Assembly (NCBI GenBank): GCA_016125285.1
Contig: WGMA01000002.1
Span: forward strand, 1 to 64,000
Direction of reading: 5' to 3'
DNA: 64,000 nucleotides
From: Phycisphaera sp.
GTDB taxonomy: Bacteria; Planctomycetota; Phycisphaerae; Phycisphaerales; Zrk34
Below the pieces are notes generated by a model, which did no database searches, was not told the origin of the DNA, and saw only the letters and a list, made by a program, of their open reading frames with translations. Below are positions 11,416-18,602 of this stretch, piece after piece. Every line of letters starts with the position of its first letter. The stretch's first letter is position 1. The translations under genes and the position numbers were made by a program.

Positions 11416-11725
11416 CGCGGCGCTCCTGGATGAGCGTCGCGGCGTAGTCGCCCAGAGCCTGCACCGTGCGGAACGGGCTGTTGCGCTGGCTCATCGCACG
11501 CTCGTCGGCGATGCTCACGGCCTCGTCGGCTTCGGCGAGCTTCTGCTCGAAGAGCACCACGAGGCGAACGAGGTCCATCGAGTCGAGCGACCCACCGATG
11601 CCGAACAGGACGGTGTCGGGGCTCGTGTCGAGCTTCTTGTCATCCGCACGGTCCGTGTTGAGTTCGTCGATCGCGGACGTCAGCGCGTCGGTCGCGAGTT
11701 GGCGGGGTTCGGTGGATTGGGACAT
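11408..11725 (-). CDS. Acyl carrier protein-like protein (second carrier of the operon)
   Basis: A 105-aa acidic helical protein. The segment LFGIGGSLDSMDLVRLV matches the carrier-protein signature, with the Ser of Asp-Ser-Met as the predicted 4'-phosphopantetheine site (about residue 49). It is longer than a standard ACP (75-85 aa), with an N-terminal extension and an extra loop after helix II. It sits between the GNAT gene (39 nt gap) and the SDR gene (8 nt overlap). The operon holds two different carrier proteins, which suggests two carrier-bound steps: building or modifying the acyl unit on one, and handing it to the membrane acyltransferase from the other. Which one partners the ligase cannot be decided here. 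Confidence 0.75.
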
Positions 11726-11764
11726 GGGGCACGCTCCTTCGTGGGATGGTCGGTGGCGGCGGGA

Positions 11765-12295
11765 TCAGCCGGCCGATTCGGCCTCGATCTCCGCGAGGTC
11801 CTGCGGGGTCAGATCGTACACGACGCGATCGACCTGCTTGTCGTCGAGCACGGCGGCGGCGCGTCGGATGCCGACCTGTCGATAGCCGATCTCCTGGGTG
11901 AGCAGACGCGACGGCAGGTTCGGCGCCATCACCGCGCTGCTCAGCGACCGCAGGCCTTCCTGCTCGAAGGCGACCTTCGCGACCTGTCGCGCCGCGAGGA
12001 CCATGCACCCGCCCGCGCCGAGACGGCGGTCACCCAGCAGCAGCCACATGCCGCCGGTGCGATCGACCTTGCCGATGTTCCACAGACCGATGACGCCCGC
12101 GGGCTCGCCGCCGTTTCGGACCAGGAACACGCGGCACTTCGGGTTCATGCACATGATCGTGATGAACCGCTCGTCCATCTGCTTGCCGCGCAGGTCGGAG
12201 TCGAGGAACTTGTTGGCGTCGCCGTTGCTCAACCACGTCGCGACCAGCGCGTAGTCGTCGGGCTTCAAGGGTTCGATCGTGAATTCGCTGCTCAT
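11765..12295 (-). CDS. GNAT-family N-acetyltransferase-like protein
   Basis: A 176-aa protein read from the ATG at 12295; the open frame continues upstream, but those residues look like non-coding Arg/Pro-rich sequence. The pattern FTIEPLKPDDYALVATWLSN at the N-terminus, a central strand with GVIGLWNIGKVDRTGGMWLLLGD, and a C-terminal region with AFEQEGLRSLSSAVMAPN followed by EIGYRQVGIRR resemble RimJ/RimL-like GNATs, which transfer an acyl group from CoA to an amine. It lies between two carrier-protein genes. An attractive but unproven idea is that it N-acylates an amino acid before or after loading on the carrier. The family match is moderate and the substrate is unknown. Confidence 0.7.
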   Translation of the reverse strand: MSSEFTIEPLKPDDYALVATWLSNGDANKFLDSDLRGKQMDERFITIMCMNPKCRVFLVRNGGEPAGVIGLWNIGKVDRTGGMWLLLGDRRLGAGGCMVLAARQVAKVAFEQEGLRSLSSAVMAPNLPSRLLTQEIGYRQVGIRRAAAVLDDKQVDRVVYDLTPQDLAEIEAESAG

Positions 12296-12401
12296 GGTAT
12301 TGCGCCGAGGCGGTCGTGTATGGGGCGGGTCGGCCCTCCGATACTCACATTGGTAGAACGAAGGCCTCGGCGTTGCGCCTGACGACGTCAGGCGGCGGTC
12401 G

Positions 12402-12650
12402 TCACGTGTGGCTCGACTGCTTCTCGACAAAGGCCAGGATGTTGCTGATCGAATCGAGGTTGTCGAGATTGATGTCGCTCGGATTCATCCGGATTCCGGC
12501 CTGCCCCTCGATGAAGAGAATCACCTCCATCATGCTGAACGAGTTGATCAGCGCGCTCGAAAACAACGGCGTGTCATCTCCGATGGCGTTCGGGTCTATG
12601 CCGAAATTCGTTGCGAAGTATTCGACGAGTGATTCTTGCGTTAACGCCAT
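12402..12650 (-). CDS. Acyl/aminoacyl carrier protein (DltC-like position)
   Basis: An 82-aa protein from the ATG at 12650 (start MALTQES). An upstream in-frame start adds 17 residues that look non-coding. The carrier signature LFSSALINSFSMMEVI contains the Ser expected to receive phosphopantetheine, but the usual preceding Asp is Asn (Asn-Ser-Phe rather than Asp-Ser-Leu/Phe). Length and helical pattern match ACP/DltC proteins. The gene follows the MBOAT gene by 90 nt, in the DltB-DltC order known from Gram-positive dlt operons. It probably presents the activated acyl group to the MBOAT on the cytoplasmic face. No clear Shine-Dalgarno sequence is visible. Confidence 0.8.
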   Translation of the reverse strand: MALTQESLVEYFATNFGIDPNAIGDDTPLFSSALINSFSMMEVILFIEGQAGIRMNPSDINLDNLDSISNILAFVEKQSSHT

Positions 12651-12740
12651 TTTTCTACAAATCCAGTTTGCGGGCCTATTCGTGAGCAAATCATAACGCA
12701 TCGCACGGCGCGGGCCAAATACTGAACGGTGGGTGTCGAT

Positions 12741-13958
12741 TCAGGCGGGGATCGTGATGAAGAACAATTTTGCGAGGAATCGGAGGAGTTCAAACCACGT
12801 GCCGTCCTGATCCAGCATCATGAACGCCATGCTGACAACAACGAAGAAGAATGTGACGATGTTGCTCAGTATGCGCCACCAGAGTTGGCTGCGGATCTTC
12901 AGCTTGTTGCGCATCGCATATCGAACCCAGGACTGGTGCGCGACCACGCCGGTGCCGTGCCACCCGGCCCACATGGCCCACGCCCACGTCCCGTTGTGCC
13001 AGATGCCGATGGAGAGGAACGTCGCGTACACGGCGAAGTACGGGTTGCGCGTCCGTCCGAGCAGCGGCATGTAGACGTAGGCCTGCGCCCAGTTCACCAG
13101 CGACATGTGCCACTTCTTCCAGAACTCGCTGATGTTGGGCGCGAAGAGCGGCCAGTCAAAGTTCTCCGCGATCTTCAGGCCGAACAGGCGGCTTGCGCCG
13201 ATGGCGACGTCGCTGTACCCGCTGAATTCGAAGTACAGCACCATGAAGTTCAAGATGCAGAAGGACCAGACCCGCCAGGTCGGTTCGGCGTCTAACCGTG
13301 CGACGAATTCGACCGTCGTTCCGTAGTGTGCGGCTTCGGTCGCGATGACGTACGCGAAGAGGAACCGCTTGATGAGACCGACAATGATCCGCCAGAGGCC
13401 GTCGTGCAGGTCCTGAAACTGAAACGATTCGCTGCGATTCGAGAGGTAGTGATCGTATCGCTCAACGGGGCCCGCGGTGAAGATCGGCGCGAGGAAGACG
13501 TAGCTGGCGAAACGTCCGAGCGAGCGATCGCGGATATTGCCGCGGCCGACCTCCAGCGCGTAGTGGATCAGCTTGAACGTGAAGTAGCTGATGCCCAACG
13601 GCAACGCGACCTTGAGCACGGTGGATCCGCCGGACAACGCCTTCACGAGTGGCGGGATGTACTTGAAGATCACCAGGTACGTCAGGGCCGCGATATTGAG
13701 CGCGTAGACGATCCATCCCTTGCCTCGCCCACGCGGCAGGCCGCGCGGGTCTTCGCTCTCGGGCTTCGCGGCCAGCGGCGCCAGCGCCCAGAAGGCGAGC
13801 ATCCACACGATCAACGCAGCGACGCTGATCGGCTGAATCGTCATGAGATAGGCGACGGACGTGATCGTCAGGAACCACATCCGCCAGCCGCGCGGCAACA
13901 GCCAGTACACGGGCACCGCGCCCAGCTGGAACAGCCAGAATAGTCCGTCGGTAACCAT
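12741..13958 (-). CDS. MBOAT-family membrane O-acyltransferase (DltB/AlgI-like)
   Basis: A 405-aa polytopic membrane protein read from the ATG at 13958. MBOAT hallmarks are FWKKWHMSLVNWAQAYVYMPL (about residues 290-310), which carries the first conserved His, and GIWHNGTWAWAMWAGWHG about 35 residues later, which carries the second, active-site His. The segment MVLYFEFSGYSDVAIG matches the AlgI/DltB family. MBOATs of this group move acyl groups across the membrane onto an extracytoplasmic acceptor with an SGNH partner. Here the SGNH gene and a DltX-like microprotein gene lie directly upstream (7 nt gap to the microprotein stop) and a carrier protein lies downstream. The set resembles Dlt rather than alginate acetylation. 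The acceptor polymer is unknown; planctomycetes are not known to have teichoic acids. Confidence 0.92.
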   Translation of the reverse strand: MVTDGLFWLFQLGAVPVYWLLPRGWRMWFLTITSVAYLMTIQPISVAALIVWMLAFWALAPLAAKPESEDPRGLPRGRGKGWIVYALNIAALTYLVIFKYIPPLVKALSGGSTVLKVALPLGISYFTFKLIHYALEVGRGNIRDRSLGRFASYVFLAPIFTAGPVERYDHYLSNRSESFQFQDLHDGLWRIIVGLIKRFLFAYVIATEAAHYGTTVEFVARLDAEPTWRVWSFCILNFMVLYFEFSGYSDVAIGASRLFGLKIAENFDWPLFAPNISEFWKKWHMSLVNWAQAYVYMPLLGRTRNPYFAVYATFLSIGIWHNGTWAWAMWAGWHGTGVVAHQSWVRYAMRNKLKIRSQLWWRILSNIVTFFFVVVSMAFMMLDQDGTWFELLRFLAKLFFITIPA

Positions 13959-13965
13959 CGAACCG

Positions 13966-14097
13966 CTAAAACTCCTGGTACCAGAACAGACTCTCGCCGC
14001 CGGCCGTCTCGAGCAGCTTGATGATCGTGATCGCCAGCAGCGTGCCCAGCACCAGGCCCTGCAAGACATACGCCGAGATGCGTACGAAGCGGATCAC
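13966..14097 (-). CDS. DltX-like 43-aa membrane microprotein with C-terminal FWYQEF
   Basis: A 43-aa frame with a GTG start at 14097, preceded by GGGAGG at good spacing. The start overlaps the SGNH stop as GTGA (4 nt), so it is translationally coupled. It has a short basic N-terminus (IRFVR), one membrane segment (about residues 9-27), a short linker and the terminal residues FWYQEF. In Gram-positive dlt operons DltX is a microprotein of about 50 aa with one membrane helix and a C-terminal F-x-Y-x-x-F-type motif. Its Tyr has been reported to carry the acyl group between DltB and DltD; I recall this from the literature and have not checked it. The match in size, topology, motif and position between SGNH and MBOAT genes is strong. 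The gene is easily missed by gene callers. Confidence 0.85.
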   Translation of the reverse strand: MIRFVRISAYVLQGLVLGTLLAITIIKLLETAGGESLFWYQEF

Positions 14098-15245
14098 GCG
14101 CCACCTCCCGCGGGTTTGGACTTGCGCGTTTGCATGTAGTCGGCGAGGCGTCGCATCAACTCTTCGCTGAACGCCTCTCGCGCGGTGTCGTTGTTGATGT
14201 GTACGTCGTCGTGAAACATGTCGTCGGTCAGGCCGAGATCGCCCGACACGTCCCAGTAGACCGTGTCGTGCGCCGCCGCGTAGGCCTTCATGCGCTCGAC
14301 GTGTTTCGCCCATCGGTCCGCGTCGATCCGCGATCGGAGCAGGGGGCTCATGACCGCGTCGAGCAGCACGACCTTGGCCTTGCTGCGCCGATGGATGAGA
14401 TCGACGAGGTCGGTGAGCTCGTCGAAGTCTTCCTTTCCGCTCTCGATTCGGTCGAGCGAGTCGGCCACCCAGCCTGCGCGTTCGGTGACGGACGCCTCCA
14501 GCCGCTGGGGGTTCAACCGCGGCCGCGGCGGGTGCGCGCGACGCACACGCGGCCCCTCAAAGGTGCGCATCGCCGCTTCGAACATCCGTCGGCTGTAGAA
14601 GCCCTGATTGTCGAGCCAGTAGACGTCGGTGCGCGTGCGCGGCTCGATGCCGCTGTGCTTCAACTCGGCGTCGAGCGCGTCGCTTTGGAACCCGAGACGC
14701 GGGTTCGCGGCGATATCGGCCGCGAGGTCGTCGGGCGGAGCGATGTGCACGGCCCACGCGTTGATCAGAACGGCGCCGCCGATCTTGTCGATCGTGCCGT
14801 CGACGATCGCCGTCATGTCGTAGATCGTCTGGCCACCGGTCGTCAGCACGTGCACCGGCGCGTCGATGCCGAGGCGTGTGGAGAGCCGACGGGTGAGGTC
14901 CTGCTCATTGGTGACCGCCGCCTTGATGGTCGACGACCCCAGCACGATGACGCCGTTCGGCTCCTCGGGAGCACGCTGAATCTGAAACACGCGCCGCGTG
15001 ACGACGTAGTAGTCGTCGCGCTCGCCGATGATGAAGTAGCCCTCGTCGATCGACGCGACGCGGTCGGGCGTCAGCCAGAGCATCAACCCGCCGAGCCACG
15101 CCGCGGCCACAATCAACGTCAGGAGCAGCCCCGGCCACGATGGCGACAGCAGCGTGCGGACAAAGACCGCCCCCGCGCCGGGTGTGGGCGCGTCGCTCGT
15201 AGATTCAGCGTCGGCGGGTGTTTTAGCTGCGTTTCCGTCAGACAT
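14094..15245 (-). CDS. Membrane-anchored SGNH-type hydrolase/acyltransferase (DltD/AlgX-like role)
   Basis: A 383-aa protein with a disordered N-terminus, one membrane segment (about residues 33-57), then an extracytoplasmic domain. The SGNH block I Ser sits in VIVLGSSTIKAAV (about residues 98-110), and the catalytic Asp/His pair fits DDVHIN near residue 355. The Gly and Asn blocks are less obvious. In Dlt and AlgX-type systems this partner takes the acyl group delivered through the MBOAT and transfers it to the envelope polymer. It is the first gene of the operon. A promoter-like pair lies just upstream, with the -10 only 6 nt from the ATG, so the mRNA may be leaderless. The 3' end overlaps the microprotein start by 4 nt. 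Confidence 0.8.
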   Translation of the reverse strand: MSDGNAAKTPADAESTSDAPTPGAGAVFVRTLLSPSWPGLLLTLIVAAAWLGGLMLWLTPDRVASIDEGYFIIGERDDYYVVTRRVFQIQRAPEEPNGVIVLGSSTIKAAVTNEQDLTRRLSTRLGIDAPVHVLTTGGQTIYDMTAIVDGTIDKIGGAVLINAWAVHIAPPDDLAADIAANPRLGFQSDALDAELKHSGIEPRTRTDVYWLDNQGFYSRRMFEAAMRTFEGPRVRRAHPPRPRLNPQRLEASVTERAGWVADSLDRIESGKEDFDELTDLVDLIHRRSKAKVVLLDAVMSPLLRSRIDADRWAKHVERMKAYAAAHDTVYWDVSGDLGLTDDMFHDDVHINNDTAREAFSEELMRRLADYMQTRKSKPAGGGA

Positions 15246-15251
15246 CGCACG

Positions 15252-15279
15252 ATCTTATCAGACGAAGTTTGCGACGCAA
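15252..15279 (-). promoter_or_regulatory. Predicted promoter of the Dlt-like operon
   Basis: On the minus strand TTGCGT (15274-15279) and TAAGAT (15252-15257) are separated by 16 nt. The -10 ends 6 nt before the SGNH ATG, so transcription would begin at or next to the start codon. The match to the sigma-70 consensus is partial. Confidence 0.4.
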
Positions 15280-15346
15280 CGCGATCGACCGACAGCCCGT
15301 CGCAGGTTCAAGTCTGAACAACTCGTGCGTTGTCCGCATCGTGGCG

Positions 15347-18300
15347 CTATTTGCCTCCGCTCATGCAGGTGACGCTGCCGTCGTGGTGTGCGAGGTACAG
15401 GTTGCCGTTGGCGGCCGCCATGCCGTCGAACACCGTCGGCGATGCGAGCGGGTACTGCGCGAGCTTCTTGCCGTCGGACGCGGACGCGATGTAGAGGATG
15501 CCACCCTTCTTGCCGAGCCAGGCGTCGAGCACCTCTTCGGGGTTCTTCAGCGTCAGCGCCTCGTCGTTGAGTTGGCCGGCGGGCTCGATGAGGTCGGGCG
15601 GTCCGGCGGCGAACAGCGCGTTCGGGGCGGCGACGAGGCTGTTGGCCAGCAGCGGGACCTGCGACTGCCACACGTAGCTGAACTGCGGCTTGGGCTCGGC
15701 TTTCGTGGGCTTGCCACGACGATCGACCTGGGGCTCTGCCGAACCTTCGGGTTTCTTGGGGTCCGCGGCATAGAGCTGGTAATGTTCGCCGCCGCGCCAC
15801 TGGCCGGTGTTGCCGCCGGGATACTTATCCCGACCGAACCCGTAGATGCGGTTGTCGTCGTAGGACATGATGCGGCCGGAGGGCACGTAGTTGCCGACCT
15901 TCCACCAGCCGCTCCAGTGCGAGATGAACTCGTCGTGGTACACCCAGTAGCCGCGGTGCCACCACGTATCGTCGAGGAAGCCGAGCGGCGAGAACAGGTG
16001 CGTACCGCTCTCGGTGTCCTCTCCGGTGGCGAAGTCGAGCTTGAGGTGACGCATGTAGATGTCGTTGCCCTGCGCGAGCAGCACGTCGCTGAGCGCCCCG
16101 CGGACGTCCTTACCGCCGCCGGCGACCTGCTTGCCGTCGGCGTCGGGGCTGTAGATGCAGGTGTTGGCGATGACCTCGCCCGTCTCGGGCTTGATGCGAT
16201 AGAGGCGGATGCCACCGTCGAGATAGCTCGATTGGCCCGCGGCGACCTTCAGCTCGCCGTTATGCAGCAGCACGGCGCCGTGCACGGGCCACGCGGACTC
16301 GAGCTGCGAGAGGTTCATGATCATGCGGCTGTCCGGCGCGACACGCAGCCGCCACGCGAGCACGCCGTCCGCCGCGCGCACCGCGTAGACCCAGCCGTCG
16401 GCCGAGCCGAAGAAAGCCACGCCGTGGTAGATCGTCGGCGGCGTGTCGACGCGTGCGCCGGTCGTGTACGCCCACACCGGCTTGCCCGACGTCGCGTTGA
16501 GGCAGTGCACCGTGTGCTGGTCGATCGCGGCCACGTACACCTGGCCGTCGGCGACGGTGACCGCCGAGAGACGTCCGCCGATCTCCGTTCGCCATGTCTG
16601 CTTCAGATCGGCCGGCACCTCGCCGCCGGTCACGCCGTTGCGCCCCGGCGTGCCGCGGAACGTGGGCCAATCGTTGGCCGACGCCTTGTCGGACGCCGCC
16701 GTGTTCCCAAACGCCGGGCCTTTCTCGAGGATCGGCTTCGCGTCGGGCTTCGGCAGCATCGACTTCTCACGCGCCGCCAGCGCGTAAATGCCGCTCAGCT
16801 TCGTCTTCATGTTGCAGGCGCACGAGTCCGGCGGGATGTAGAGCAGGCCGTTGGCGGGCAGCACGCCGTACTGACACGTGCCGCGGATCCAGTCGTTGTC
16901 GTAGACCTCGCCGCTCTTGAGGTCGAGCATCTGCACGCCCATCTTGCCCAGCAGCATGAACTGATCGGTCGCCTTGTTGCGGTAGCAGCGGTCGTGCATG
17001 TAGCCCTTGTGCTCGGTGATCTCCTGCTCGACCTTGCCGGTTTTCGGATCCATGCCGACGCGCTTGCCTCCCTGGTTCATCCAGAACAGGCCGTTGATCA
17101 CGTGCACGTCCGGCGGCGAGTTGTAACCGTGGCCGCTCTTGGATTGCCAGAGCGTCTTGCCGTCTTCGAGGCTGTAGGCGAACACCGTCTTGAAGTCCGC
17201 GGCGTAGACGCCGTCGTCGCTCACCACCAGTGACGGCGCTTCCCACTGCATCTCGCCGGTGCTGATCTTGCCCTTGTCGACGGGGATCGACACGCCGAAG
17301 TCTTTCTCCCACTTCTGCTGGCCGCTTTGCTCGTCGATGCACATCACACGCTTGGTCGACTGCGCGAACAGCTTGCCGTTCTTCGCCACCACGGACGGGA
17401 ACACGAGTTCGTTGATGTCGTGGCTCCACGAGTACCGCCCGGTGTCCGGATCGACACGCATGATGCGGCAGGTGTGCGGGATGAACTCGCCGCGGCGACG
17501 GGCGGCGTCGATCTCGTCGAGCTTCGCGGCCTGCTCGTCGATCAGCAGGATCAGGTGTCCGTCCTTGTAGATGATCTGTTTGGTGAACTCCGAGTTGTCG
17601 ATCGTGCGTTCGGTCTTGCCGGTCTGCGCGTCGAGCACGCTGACGGGGCCTTCGAGGTCGAACGTTACGAAGAGGCGGTCACGTGTCGCGACGATGCGCG
17701 TCTGCAGGTCGACGGGGCCGGATCGGAAGCGGCGGAACTGCGTGACCCACTCGCCCATCGGGCGCTTCCAGAGGATCACGCCGTTGAACGCGTCGCGGCA
17801 GACGAGCGTCCACTGCGACGGGATACGCACGTCGGCGGTGGGGGCGTCGTCGATGATGTAGTACATGCGTCCGCCGGCGGTGACGCACGAGCTGAAGCTG
17901 GCCTGCTGCTCGTGGCCGCGCGCGTATTTCGGTCCGCCGACCCACTGCAGGTGCTGCGGCGGGCCGACCAGGCGGTCGTGGCCTACGGCGTTGCCGTCCG
18001 GGCCGTGGAGGAAGTGCGTCCACTCGTCCATCTCAGCCGGCCACGCCTTGACGGTCTTGGTCCACTGGTCGCCGTCGCGTGTGAGCATCACGCCGAGCGG
18101 CGACACGACGCGCATCAACTCCGCTTCGCTCACGCCCGAGGCGTCGTCGACGATCAGCAGGGTGACGAGGTTGTCGGCGTAGGGCAGCGTCTTGCCGCTG
18201 AGTTGGACCACGGACACCGCGCCGTAGTCGTTGCGCTGCTGGATCAAGCGACGCGCCGCGGCAACTTTGCCGGCGTCCGCATCGAGACCCTGCACGACGT

Positions 18301-18496
18301 AGCGATCGGCGATGTGCAGGTCGGCTGTGAACTTGCCGTCGCCACATCCGAGGTGAACGATCAGACCACCGGGCACGCCGGACTGCTCAACCAGTTCGCG
18401 CGCGGTCGCCGCTTGCGCAGCGTTGTTGCCGAGCAGCAGGGCAGTCAATGAGATGGCGAGAAAAGCACAGAACGCGGCGGAACGCGTTGGCATCAT
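15347..18496 (-). CDS. Secreted PQQ-type beta-propeller protein with methyltransferase-like N-terminal domain
   Basis: A 1,049-aa protein. The ATG at 18496 is preceded by GAGGAG and begins a signal peptide (MMPTRSAAF, hydrophobic core, cleavage near AQA-AT). Residues 35-150 look like a class I SAM-dependent methyltransferase fold: VHLGCGDGKFTADL is motif I and VQGLDADAGKV the next strand. The remainder is two sets of PQQ/quinoprotein-like propeller blades with repeats such as VVAKNGKLFAQ, VYAADFKTVFAYSLEDGKTLWQSKSG and VYVAAIDQHTVHCLNATSGKPVWAY. No catalytic quinoprotein residues or haem motif are obvious. This architecture is common among planctomycete proteins of unknown function. SAM is not expected outside the cytoplasm, so the N-terminal domain may be a non-enzymatic relic or binding module. 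It stands alone between the Dlt-like operon and rseP. Confidence 0.8.
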   Translation of the reverse strand: MMPTRSAAFCAFLAISLTALLLGNNAAQAATARELVEQSGVPGGLIVHLGCGDGKFTADLHIADRYVVQGLDADAGKVAAARRLIQQRNDYGAVSVVQLSGKTLPYADNLVTLLIVDDASGVSEAELMRVVSPLGVMLTRDGDQWTKTVKAWPAEMDEWTHFLHGPDGNAVGHDRLVGPPQHLQWVGGPKYARGHEQQASFSSCVTAGGRMYYIIDDAPTADVRIPSQWTLVCRDAFNGVILWKRPMGEWVTQFRRFRSGPVDLQTRIVATRDRLFVTFDLEGPVSVLDAQTGKTERTIDNSEFTKQIIYKDGHLILLIDEQAAKLDEIDAARRRGEFIPHTCRIMRVDPDTGRYSWSHDINELVFPSVVAKNGKLFAQSTKRVMCIDEQSGQQKWEKDFGVSIPVDKGKISTGEMQWEAPSLVVSDDGVYAADFKTVFAYSLEDGKTLWQSKSGHGYNSPPDVHVINGLFWMNQGGKRVGMDPKTGKVEQEITEHKGYMHDRCYRNKATDQFMLLGKMGVQMLDLKSGEVYDNDWIRGTCQYGVLPANGLLYIPPDSCACNMKTKLSGIYALAAREKSMLPKPDAKPILEKGPAFGNTAASDKASANDWPTFRGTPGRNGVTGGEVPADLKQTWRTEIGGRLSAVTVADGQVYVAAIDQHTVHCLNATSGKPVWAYTTGARVDTPPTIYHGVAFFGSADGWVYAVRAADGVLAWRLRVAPDSRMIMNLSQLESAWPVHGAVLLHNGELKVAAGQSSYLDGGIRLYRIKPETGEVIANTCIYSPDADGKQVAGGGKDVRGALSDVLLAQGNDIYMRHLKLDFATGEDTESGTHLFSPLGFLDDTWWHRGYWVYHDEFISHWSGWWKVGNYVPSGRIMSYDDNRIYGFGRDKYPGGNTGQWRGGEHYQLYAADPKKPEGSAEPQVDRRGKPTKAEPKPQFSYVWQSQVPLLANSLVAAPNALFAAGPPDLIEPAGQLNDEALTLKNPEEVLDAWLGKKGGILYIASASDGKKLAQYPLASPTVFDGMAAANGNLYLAHHDGSVTCMSGGK

Positions 18497-18602
18497 GGAG
18501 ATGCTCCTCGTCGAAACGTGCCTCAGTGATAGTTCCCGATAGTTTAGCCGCGTGCGCGGGAAAAGTGGCGCAGCCAAAAAAATCTGTGCCGGTTCGACCG
18601 CC

